In this document: one piece after another, positions 34,481 through 44,832 of the stretch
How the letters are laid out: every line of letters starts with the position of its first letter
How positions within the stretch are numbered: the stretch's first letter is position 1
Origin: Ulva prolifera
Taxonomy: Eukaryota; Chlorophyta; Ulvophyceae; Ulvales; Ulvaceae
NCBI GenBank assembly: GCA_023078555.1
Contig: CM041196.1
Coordinates: forward strand, 2,790,001-2,854,000
Direction: 5' to 3'
Length of the DNA stretch: 64,000 bases
Made by a program: the position numbers and the translations under genes
The notes under the pieces: generated by a model
Databases searched by the model: none
What the model saw: only the letters and a program-made list of their open reading frames with translations
Told to the model about the DNA's origin: nothing

Positions 34481-34622
34481 CGACCCGGGATCATAAACAC
34501 GCGGTGCCCGCGCATAAAGATGCCTCGAATGGGTAAGGGGATAAGTGCGGATTTATGCGCGGGCTTATGTGGCGGTCATGTCATAATTATGGCTCCAATA
34601 TGCGCGAACACCCACTTAGACG

Positions 34623-37353
34623 TCATCGGCGACGGGCCAGATGATATGGCCGTTGATCCAGTGCTGGCGATTGGAAGCTCGTATCCGCTTGGATCCGGGG
34701 ATGGGGAAGAGTGGCATCTGCGCGCTATAGCCGTGGTCAGACTTACAGCCGGAAACGCATAAGAAACTTGCACCGGAATGGCATTGCCCGCACGAGAGGC
34801 ACAAGAAATGGGATGGTCATCATGCAGCTGTACTGTCATGGAAGGCAGGTGTGTGGCACGGGACACCGCGTCCGCCACCACGTTCTTGTCACCAGGCACG
34901 TACATGATGTGCCAGTTGATGCGGGACAGCGTCTCTACCCAACGCGCTTGCTTGTTATTCAAGCGTTGCTGGGTCTGCAAGTACCTCAATGGATTATGGT
35001 CAGAATGGACATACACGGGGTGGCCATTTTCCAGATAGCAACGCCATTGGCGTGCAGCAAAAACAATGGCGCCCAGCTCTTTTTCAAAAGTGGCATGGTG
35101 GACCTCAGAGGAATTCATTTTTCGGCCTACCCATGCAATGGGATGCAGAGCTGCTTCATGGTCTTGCATCAAGACAGCTCCATAGGCATAATCACTGGCA
35201 TCTGTGTATACGTGGAAGGGCTGGTTGAGATTGGGATGGCGCAGGCCTGTGGCATTGATCAGAGCATGTTTGATGTCATTGAATGCTCGAGTGCATTGTT
35301 CAGTCCATGCGCTCTTGCCTTTGGCTTTCATGCGCTCGAGGAGTGGGGCAGCAAGGGTGGGAAACTTCGGAATAAATCTGCGAAAATAGCCAGCAAGACC
35401 CAAGAATGATCGGATGGTATTGGTTGACGATTTTAAATCAGCCTCAGGCCATTGTTGCAACACTGAAACCTTGTGTGGGTCTGGCTTCACGGTATCTGCT
35501 GTAACAATATGGCCCAAGTATTTGACTTCTTGCATGGCAAATTGGCATTTGACAGCATTGCAGAAAAAGTTGTGTTCATGCAGCCTAGTCAACACACGAT
35601 CAAGATTGATGGCATGATCCTCAGCAGTTCTGGAAATGATGATAATGTCATCGAGGTATGCAAGGCAAATCTTGCCAATCAGTCCACGCAAAACCACGTG
35701 CATTGCTTGTTGGAAAACACTCGGTGCATTGGTGAGACCGAATGGCATCACCGTCCATTCGTACAGGCCATCAGGGGTGCGGAATGCAGTTTTTGGGTGG
35801 GATGTCGGGGCTAGTCTGATCTGGTGATATCCAGAAGCAAGATCCAATGCAGAAAAGTATCTCTGGCCTTGCAATTTATCAAGCAAGGCATCTATGCGTG
35901 GTAATGGGTATGTATTCTTTACTGTGTTCTCATTCAGGTAGCGGTAGTCGACACACAGTCTCAGTTTACCTCCGGGTTTGGGAGCAAAAAGGACGCTGCT
36001 TGCCCAAGGGGAGATGGACGGCTGAATCCAGCCCATGTCAAGCAAGTGTTGTACTTGCTTTTCCAGTTCAGAGTGTTCCAGTGGAGTCAATCTGTACTGG
36101 CGGGCAGCACGTGGTCTGGTGCCAGGCAGATTCTCAATATTCATCTCAAAGCCTAAGGCTGTGGTATTTGGGGGTGCAGGCCCGAGCGTGCCTCCGGACC
36201 TAGAATGTTTGTGTACTATCTCTTGAACACACTGTGGGATGGTGGCTACATCTTGCTGGACTGGTGCTGGTACTTGTTGCTGGGATAGAAAACCTTTCTT
36301 TTTCGACGCCGCACATACATGCATATCGCTGGAAGGCTCGACGCGTGCATGTGCTGGTTTGACATGCACCATGTACAGAGGCGACTTACCACATTTAGCA
36401 CGATTGACCATAGATTTCAGCTTACGGCTGGTGCATGCATACTCATCTGATGTTCCCTGTGAAGCAGGTGTGCGTTTGGGTATGTGCACGACATGCTGCC
36501 AATCACGAGAATGCTTTCGGGGGCCAGCCTTACGGCCAGGCACGATGATGCGAATGTCCGGATCATCAAACTCGAGTTTCATATGCGTGACGGCAATCAC
36601 ATCAAGACCCAATAGCGCGTGATTGGGTGCATGCCACTCTGCAGCCGGCAAACTTGCTACCACAGTGTACGTGACATCGTGACGCTGGCGGCCTATGCTT
36701 GTGCATAATGTGACAGTACCGAGGCAGGGTGCTGCACTCCCAGAGATGCCATGCGACGTGGATGCGCTTTGGTGATATGGTATGGCATTGGCCTGTAGGA
36801 ATTCTACTGTAATCATGCTGTGATTGGAGGCTGTGTCTACAAGCGCCTTCAAGCGGCTGCCTTTGATGTGGATGGGGACTGTGCAGATCAGATCGACAGC
36901 GTCAATTTTCTGACTAGCACAAGACATAGCAGATGTATTTAGGCTCTGCTGGTTGGACATCAATCGCAAAACATGGAACGTCTGGTGACCTGGCACTGGG
37001 CGGCCGTCCGTATAGGACAACAATGCATTGGCTTTGTCTACTGTGCTGTAGCTGTTTCTGCTAGTGTACGGCACAAACGCATCACTATCAAACAAGCGGC
37101 CAGGGATGGCTACTGTGACATGGTGCCCATTCAGGTTGATGGCATGTAAATGTCTCAATGCCACGTGTGCATCATCAGTGTATGGCAAGGTAACAACAAT
37201 AGGGCAGGATAGCGTGGAAATATCGAATAATGACTTGTCAGCTGTGCTGAGTGAGGAAGGAAAAACAATGCCGTGGCCTGAGGCGTGGTCAGCCGCTAGT
37301 ACAAAAGGCTCCACCGCCCAAGATGGGCAGCCAAGAGGCGGCTTGCCAGTTTC
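34623..37353 (-). pseudogene. pol 5' half of copy E: protease, RT, RNase H
   Basis: Open frame directly following the gag TGA. It holds the aspartic protease motif (LVDTASNHSMI), RT (FAPKPGGKLRLCVDYRYLN; MPFGLTNAPSVFQ; catalytic YLDD) and RNase H (YTDASDYAYGAVL; SDHNPLRYL; NVVADAVSRATHLP), and is then cut by the nested insertion. In this half the frame is intact. It keeps Leu in MPFGLTNAPS where copy C-D has Pro. Long plus-strand frames opposite it are shadows. Confidence 0.9.
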
Positions 37354-37562
37354 TCAACGGATATGGTTGCCAGGGGCACGTGCTCGTTTGTTCGGAGTCT
37401 GAGGGGTATCATCATACCGTTTGCGATTGCGGGGGCCCGCGGAATTTGGAGTGTTTGCCGCGCTCTGCGGCTGCGGCGGCGGGGGTGGTGGCGGCCGTAG
37501 CTCGTCGGCGGGCTCCACTGCCATCAGGCACTTGTTCTTGTTGGCAGGGTGTTGCGCCCAGG
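37354..37562 (-). pseudogene. 3' end of gag (copy E), truncated
   Basis: Last ~70 codons of gag (poly-Pro stretch, then RARAPGNHIR and TGA at 37354-37356). Homology to copy C-D stops abruptly at 37562 (position 60842 there), so the zinc knuckle and the rest of gag are missing. Confidence 0.85.
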
Positions 37563-38014
37563 CACTAGGAGAATGGTGACGTAGTGGTGAGGAAGGTGCG
37601 AGGATGGTTTGAGGAAGAGTGGCGGAGGCATGGCGGAACCCCGGGAACGGCGAAAGGACCGTTGGCGGAGCGCCCGGAAGGCAGCCCGGATTGTGGACGG
37701 AAGTTCCGCGAGCGTTCCGGACGGGGTGTTTCAACGGACACTCCACGTGGGGGTTCCGCCGGAACGTTTCCGGAGTGATGCCGGAACGTGCGAAGGATCC
37801 GCAATGCTTCCAGAGGACTGTTTGAGGAAGAATGCTTAAAATTTCGGAATGGTTACGGATCCGATAACGTTCCGGCAGAGCCTTGCGGAAGCCTCCCGGA
37901 AGCCTGGAAGAACAGGATGGTTCGTGAGAGGTTAATCTCTGCCCGGATGTGCTGGAGACAGATTACGTAAGTGGTGAGGTCATCAAGGCCTTCTTTACAT
38001 GCGTGCCACGTGTA
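37563..38014. repeat. TTCCG/CGGAA-rich sequence
   Basis: About 450 bp dense in TTCCGG, GGAACG and CGGAAG in both orientations. GTTTGAGGAAGA occurs twice. A similar composition is found at 53780-53971, immediately left of copy C. No gene seen. Confidence 0.5.
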
Positions 38015-38019
38015 GGTTG

Positions 38020-38881
38020 TGTCTAGGAGCGGAGCTCCGTGGGGGCTTGTTACCTCCGGATGTAGCGAAGTGATGGGCTTTCGTCGCGGTACGTAGACCT
38101 TTGCCGACAGTGGAACAAGCGGGAAATACACAATATGCTAAGACAGCGTGTAAGCAGTATGCAGAAATAGATGGCACCCCATCTGGACGGAAGAAAAGTG
38201 TGTCCAGACCCAGCAAGCGCAGGTATAAATACCCGTGACGCGCCCAGGACGACCCCCTGCTTGGCTGGCCTCGCCGAGATGCCGCGCAATCGCGAGCACC
38301 CACCAGAGATCCCGAATATGCGAGGGAAATCTGCATGTTGTGGTTGATATTCATCAGAGCAGGCGCTGCGTTGATATTACGGAGTGCCCGCGCTGGATGT
38401 GTGAGCAGCGGTGTATGCATGCGCCCATGTAGGATGCACCCTAAGCCCGCTGTGGCGTGGCATGGTTGCAGACGCGTGGGGCGCTGATGGCTCGGTGCGA
38501 GTGCTGGTTATGCAGCATCTCGGTCGGAGGACAGATAGGTGTCATCGTCCGTGATTATTGTGCTGATGGACGTGGTGTGCGCCGCTGAGCTGGCTGTAGA
38601 CGCGTCAAGCGCGTGACTGTTCATGTCGCAGCGTTCAAGGTTGCCCCGAATGCTTTGAGCCTGGTGCAGTGTTCGAGTTGCGACCAAACGTATTGTGACG
38701 AACGGTGTTGCCCGAACTTCATGTATTTGTCTGACACGCATTTGGAGTGTATATTGTGGGTTGTACTTGGACATGCAAGGGTCGCGTCAGCGAGCATGCA
38801 TGCATCCGAGTCAGCGAGTGACAACACATGTTTTTGGCTGATATTTTCTGAGTGCCAGTGTGAGATGTTCGTCTCACAACA
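38020..38881 (-). repeat. Family-2 3' LTR
   Basis: 862 bp, TGTCTAGGAG ... CTCACAACA on the plus strand. Relative to the 5' LTR it has extra sequence around 38589-38627 and several substitutions, so the element is not very recent. A TATAAATA lies at 38224-38231 on the plus strand, i.e. antisense to the element. Confidence 0.95.
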
Positions 38882-38891
38882 CTTCCCCCCT
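38882..38891 (-). promoter_or_regulatory. Polypurine tract, family 2
   Basis: CTTCCCCCCTT on the plus strand (AAGGGGGGAAG on the element strand), exactly adjacent to the 3' LTR. Confidence 0.85.
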
Positions 38892-39102
38892 TAACAAAGG
38901 AGCGAAGCTCCATATTGCGAAGCACAGAAAAACTGGCGCGGAGGAAAAGCACATGTGAGTGACACAACAGGGGTACACCTGAACAGATCGCAAAGGTAAG
39001 GCCCACTACGTGGGGACGGCACCCGGTCCACGGAACTGGAGCGAATGCCGTGTCTGCCTTGCAATCAGGTTACAAGGATGTTAGGATACATTTGTCAGGA
39101 AA

Positions 39103-39401
39103 TCAAGTCTGATAAAATGCGAATATGATATCCTCAAGGTATGTTCCCACGACTCTGCCCTTTGAAGCGGCCGTGACGCTGACCAGGTTGGCAATAGCTG
39201 TAGACCTACGAACCGCGGCCGAGTCGGCGGCGTCATTGGCGTCGATGACCTCAAGCAAAAGGCGCCGAAACTCTGATGTTGAGACGCCAAACATGGGCAT
39301 TTGGCCCACTTCTTGAAGCAGATGCTTGATATTCTTCAACAACTCAAAGGGCCGCGTGTCTGCGGACGCATGGCCATTGTCGAATGTAGGCAGTGCTGCC
39401 A
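39103..39401 (-). CDS. ORF3 of family-2 retrotransposon
   Basis: About 98 codons between pol and the polypurine tract. A TTTTGTGCAG acceptor precedes it, then two nucleotides, two codons and Leu-Pro, exactly the phase seen in family 1. The protein aligns with family-1 ORF3: FELLKNIKHLLQEVGQMPMF here against FLQNVRQLMLDATTMPALGD there, and both end in a Tyr/Phe-containing acidic helix (GTYLEDII versus PEYFHDLC). No ATG opens the frame, so splicing from an upstream leader is likely. Function unknown; the location is where env-like genes sit, but I see no signal peptide or membrane segment. Confidence 0.6.
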
Positions 39402-39776
39402 CTGCACAAAACCGTCATATTGCGGTAGCTCATGGGGACCACGACGGGCGTGCACGGCCTGTGCACACATTGAAAAATGCGACACGCGTGTTGACACGTG
39501 CTACGTGTTGACCTCCTATTTCTGCCGGCGGGAGCATCGCGGCAGTCTATTAAACCGTGCATGACGAATGCATGAGGATCGGTGAAAAGAGAGGAAATGC
39601 CGTGCCACCTGCCAACACTGACGCATCATATGAACCGATACAAAATTGTTCGGCGGAGCGGGCAGAACTCGGTCGCAAGTTCTGCGTCATACCCGTTCCT
39701 AGCGACCCTGTTATGCCCATGTTAGCGTAACAATTACATTCAGGCGTCCCCTACCGCAATTGACGATGGGCGCAGC

Positions 39777-42700
39777 TCAATGCAAGTATGCCGCACATGC
39801 GCTACAATAGCGAAAGCGAGCAACGGCTGCATGTTTTGGAGGCATATTGGAAATTCGTTGTGACTTCCGGCGCGTCTTCGTGTGCAGCCGAGGTGGTCGC
39901 GACGGAGACTCGCACGTGTTGGTATCGCGGTGTGTTGTGCGTTGTGCTCGCTGCACCAAATGGGTAAGCTGCAAGCGCGCACGCTTCTGGAATTGGTCTA
40001 TCATGATGTCGCGTTCTTTGGACGACGCGTGTTGAAATAAGTATCCGGCAACTTTGTCTAAACAATTGCCCAATTCGCCGACCGGGAGCCACATATCGTG
40101 TTGCGCAGAGTACCCTTTCCAACGGACGAGGTAGTGCGGCCCCGCGCGTGCTGCTGTCGCTGTGGCGCGGTGTGTCCGTCTGTAATCTATGACCGATTCA
40201 ACTTCAAATACCTTGTCAGCATCCATACTCGCGGTAGGTTGCGGCGCGGCGGTACATTCATGATAATGCGCGTCTATGTACGGCTTCAGGCAAGAGAAGT
40301 GAAAAACATTGTGTATCTTCAGGGCACGCAAAGTGGCGGGTAGTTGCAGCTTGGCTGCACGTGTGCCCACCAATTCCAAAATTGTGCATGGACCGACCCA
40401 CCGTGCCGTGAACTTGCGGCGCAACGACGGATGATGCAGTGCCAGTTTAGATATTGACAACAACACCGGTTTGCCCACCGCAAATTGTGGCGACGGTTTC
40501 GAGTTGAGGGGGCCGGACCACATGCTCTGTTTGGCTTCAGACAAGGCTTGTTTTGCCAAGTGGTAGTACATACGGTGCAAGACAGATGTATGCAACTTAC
40601 GCGATTCCGGGAGGGAAAATGCTAGTGCTGTGGGGGACAGCGGGGGTGTTATGCGATTGAGCTGAAATGGTGTGCATCCGGTGCTCGCGTTCTTTGCGCT
40701 ATTGATGCTGAACTCGACGTGGGGGAGGAACGTGTCCCAATCGTCGTGTGCCGGGCTGACGAAATGGCGCAAAGCTTCCTCAATGACTCTATTGAGGCGC
40801 TCAACTTGACCATTTGCACGAGGGTGATATGAAAACGTGAGACGCAAGTCGATGCCCATGTGCGAACAGATGCTTTTGAAGAATTTATTGTTCCATTGCG
40901 CTCCTCTGTCACTACAAATCCCCAAAGGCAAACCGTAGTGGGGGTATATGTGTGTGAAAAACAGTTTAGCAAAACCAGGCCCATCCAGTGTGTTGACAGT
41001 GGGGATCAGGCGAACCATCTTGGAAAATTGGTCGACAAACACGGTGATGCAGTCAAACCCCGATGTCGTGCGCGGAAGTTGTGTAATCATGTCCAGACTA
41101 ACAACGCGCCAACATGCGGTGGGTATAGGCAACGGTGACAACGTGCTATCAGAGCATCCCGGAGACTTCATCAGTTGGCAAGAATGGCATTGTGTGACAA
41201 ATGCCGCAATGTCATCACTAATGTTGTCCCAGTGGAATGTGTCCATGATGGGTGCTTGTGTCCTGTGTATACCCAGATGCGCGTGCCATGGGTGTACGTG
41301 GTGCCACAACAAGATTTGTTTACGCAAGGCATCGTGGTCGGGCACAACTAGTTTGTGGTCAAGGAAGTATGCTTGAAAATGTTTGTCAAAACGAAATTTC
41401 GGGGACGGGTTCCGAAATGCCGGGTCATGTGCATATCCAGTACGGAGGCGTTCCCAAAAATCATCTATCACTGTGTCTAATGTTAGGTGTTTATTGTGCT
41501 GGTCGTGGAGATTCGCACCGATTTCTGCAAAAGTTTCCTGGTCAATGACCATTCCCTCTGGCTGCTCGGGCGTGGGCTCCTCGGAGAGCTGCGGAGACTT
41601 TTCTGCCGGGGGTGATTCGAGCGCCGAGGTTGCGGCTTTTGGAGGGGCGTTCCGAATCGTCGAGGGAGGTGGCGGCAAGGGCGGCGGCGGCAGCTGCTGT
41701 GGCGGCTGCCGTGGCTGTGGCTGTTGCCGAAGGTTCTTTCCCGGGTGTGCTGGGGGAGGGGGTAGAACTTCCTTGGGCGATGTGTGTTGGTGGTAAGAGG
41801 GCTTTGGCGAAAGCTGCTGCTGTTGCGGCAGCTCGGGCGGCGGCGGCGTTTGCGTGTGCTGGGCCCGAGGTTGTGATGTCGGCGGAGAACTTCGCAGCGG
41901 TAGTTGCAGCCCTGGCGGGGGCGTCGACGGTGGGTGTGACGGGGCCGTCGGCGACGACTGTGGAGGCTGTACTTCCGGGAGACCCGGCGGCAGCCCCAAG
42001 GTTTGGGGGAGTATTGAGCGCCTGCCCGATGTGAAGATTGCCGGGAGGATGTTTTCGGCGCTGGCGGCGGGAGTTGGCCGTGCGGGCTGACCCACCATAT
42101 GTAAAGGCATGCTGCCCATTGTGCCGGTTGACTGACAGGCCCGTTGGGAAGTCTGGCGGTGGGTCGCCCGGGATGTCCCACTTGATGATTCCGACGATGT
42201 TGGCAGGGGTGGAAAATCCGTGGGTGTAAGTGGCCTGCGTACTAGAAGATTGGTAAGCGCAAGTGCCCGATATGGTTGCTGGGGATGTTCCGCGCACAAT
42301 GTCATGCCATCATGAAGGGTCACTTCTGTATTGGGCAAATGTGTAGCTCTACTGACTGCGTCAGCAACCACATTTTTGTCTCCGGGTATGTATGTTATTT
42401 TCCAGTCAATACGGGAAAGAGATTCAAGCCATCGGGCATGTTTGCCTGTCAGCTTTTTCTGTGTTTGCAAAAACCGCAGAGGGTTATGGTCTGAATGTAT
42501 GAACACAGTTTGATTGTTTTCTAACACCGCCATTGCCGGTATGCGAACACTATGGCCCCGAGTTCTTTCTCGAGGGTGTAATAATTCTCTTCCGACTTGT
42601 TGAGCTTGCGACCCACCCAGGCAATCGGAGCCAATTTACCCTCATATTCTTGCGTGAGCACCGCTCCGTACGCGTAGTCGGACGCATCAGTGTACATGTG

Positions 42701-44832
42701 GAACGGCCGGTTGGGATCGGGGTGACGCATGATTGTGGCATTTATCAACGCGTGTTTAATGTTTTCGAAGGATTGTGTGTGATGCACTGTCCATGGATGT
42801 TGCTCCTTAGCACATATGCGTTGGAGCAGCGGGCCCGCCAGGGTGGGAAACTTTGGAATGAATCGTCGAAAGTACCCTGCTAACCCAAGAAATGATCTGA
42901 TATTGTTTGGTGACTTTTGCAAGTCTTCCAAGGGCCAATCCTTCAAGACCGAGACTTTATAGGGGTCCAGCTTGACCGTGTCGGCCGTGACTACATGACC
43001 CAGATACTTGATCTCTTGTAATGCAAATTGACACTTGGTGGTGTTGCAGAAGAACCGGTGTTCAGAGAGTCGCGTCAAAACAACATCTAGATTTTTCGCG
43101 TGATCCTTCTCGGACGGTGCTAGCACTATGATGTCGTCAAGGTAAGCCAAGCATATCCTATGAGACCTATCAAGACAACGTGGACAGCTTGTTGGAATAC
43201 TGATGGTGCATTGGAAAGTCCAAATGGCATGACAGTCCATTGATATAGACCATCCGGGGTGCGAAATGCTGTTTTGGGGCCTGCTGATTCGGACAATTTG
43301 ATTTGGTGGTATCCGGACTGTAAATCAAGCGCAGAAAAGAACTTGTGACCCCTGAGTTTGTCAAGCAACGTGTCGATGCGTGGCAGTGGGTATGTGTTTT
43401 TGATGGTGTTCTCGTTCAAGTATCGATAGTCTATGCATAGTCTAAGCTTGCCACCCGGTTTTGGTGCAAAAAGGACGCAAGACGCCCACGGGGAGATGGA
43501 TGGCTGTACCCACCCCATGTCAATCAAATGCTGCAATTGTTTCTCGAGTTCTAGTTGTTCGATAGGTGTCAACCTATATTGCCTGGCAGCCTTAGGGCGA
43601 GTGCCCGGCAGCAAGTCAATGTCCATTTCAAAACCAGATGCTGATGTATTCGGCGGTGCCGGCCCCAGCGTGCCGCCTTCGTGGGAATGTTTGTCAATGA
43701 TGGCTTGTATTTGTTTTGGGATCGTGTCAGGTGCTTGTGGCTGGTGCGCTGGAGCCACTTGTTGCGACAAGTATCCTTTCTTGCGCGCACTAGCACAACT
43801 GGTACGTATAGACTCGATGGTTGGTTTGATGTGTGCGACATACACGGGATATTTCGTAGCGCGCTTGGAGCTAGTCATGGCTTTGAGTTCACGGGCAGAT
43901 GCAAAAAAATCATCCATCGTGCTCGTTTCAGTAGTGAATTTATTTGTGCTTTTGTGTATTGCATGCAACCATATCCTGCCCTTCTTGCCACGTTTCGGCT
44001 TCGGAGGAGGAACCGTGATCAGAATGTGGGGATGTTTGAATTTGATATGCATGTCCACAGCAGATATCACATCCAATGCAAATAGAGCTTCGTTAGGTTG
44101 AAAGTCTGCAGCTGCACATGGTAGCGAATCCACCACTGTGTACGTGACGGATATGATGTTTCTGCCGACTCGCGTGTCAAGGGTGACCGTGCCAAGACAT
44201 GATGCCTCGGTGGCGGAAATTCCAATAGTGACACTGTGTTGTGGTGTGTAAGCAATGTCATGTCGGTTGAGGAAGGTGCGCGTGATCATGCTATGGTTGG
44301 CCGCGGTATCAACCAGTGCCTTTGTGAAATGGCCGTGGATAGACGTGGGCATTGTGCATAGCAGATCCATGAAATCTGCATGTGTGATTGATACGGCAGC
44401 TTTTTTGTCAGGGTGGATGGATGCACGCTAATTCGTGATAAAAGTGCAGATATGGTACTTTTGCTTTCCGGGTACAGCTGAGCCAGCTGTATATTCAAGA
44501 ATATGACATGCTTCATCCACAGTGGTGTGTGAATGTTGGCGTAGGAATGGCAGAAATGCCGATGACTCAAAGATTCGCGCAGGAACAACAATCGTGATGG
44601 TATATTTATTCATATCAATTGTGTGTATGTGTCTCAACGCAACCTGTGCTTCGTCAGTGTAAGGCAGCGTGACCACTATATTGCTAGATAGCTTGTGAAC
44701 ATCAAATAACGTTCCTTGTTGGGATTTTAGGTGTGAATCAAAGCGTTGTGCTGAAACAGGGGACAATCGTGCAGCCAATATGTGTGGCTCTACCGCCCAT
44801 TGAGGGCCTGCGGAGGGCGGCTTGCCTGCTTC
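39777..44832 (-). pseudogene. Family-2 pol: protease, RT, RNase H, integrase, chromodomain
   Basis: Starts directly after the gag TGA (EAGKPPSAGPQWAVEP) in the same frame. Breaks: an in-frame TAG at about 44428-44430, a small deletion near 43150 just before the RT YLDD (ICLAYLDDIIVLA), and another near 42530 in RNase H after RQWRC. Domains: protease LVDTAANHSMI, RT FAPKPGGKLRLCIDYRYLN, RNase H YTDASDYAYGAVL and SDHNPLRFL, a long Pro-rich linker (about 41500-42200), integrase zinc HHVHPWHAHLG ... CHSC, core DMITQ / CSDRGAQWNN / NGQVERLNRVIEE, GPY/F-type module, and chromodomain HYLVRWKGYSAQHDMWLP. Protein similarity to family 1 is high throughout, so the families are sisters. Confidence 0.9.

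Larger units (their letters stand above)
27201..34622. mobile_element. 7.4-kb DNA-transposon-like insertion with terminal inverted repeats
   Basis: Inserted into pol of copy B+E. Its ends form an imperfect 24-bp inverted repeat (27201-27224 and 34599-34622, 20 of 24 matching), sharing CGTC at the tip and TCGCGCATA inside. A TC dinucleotide is duplicated (27199-27200 and 34623-34624). Subterminal TTATGCGCGG and GCGCATAA motifs lie near both ends. There is no long transposase ORF, but intron-bearing gene fragments occur near both ends. Superfamily undetermined; a 2-bp duplication excludes most 8-bp families. Confidence 0.7.
23262..37562 (-). mobile_element. Family-1 chromovirus copy B+E, split by a nested insertion
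   Basis: Minus-strand element in two parts: B (23262-27200; 3' LTR to mid pol) and E (34623-37562; mid pol to the end of gag). Compared with copy C-D the two halves join exactly at the position corresponding to 57904, apart from a 2-bp TC duplication. A 7,422-bp segment therefore inserted into an existing copy. The element is also truncated in gag at 37562 and has no 5' LTR. Confidence 0.9.

Noticed and set aside
34711..35409. 232-codon plus-strand frame, identical pattern at 57991-58689
   Set aside because: Opposite pol. It is conserved only because both copies share the sense pol sequence.
39103..39401. ORF3 as an env gene
   Set aside because: Right position, but too short, with no signal peptide, glycosylation-rich ectodomain or membrane span.
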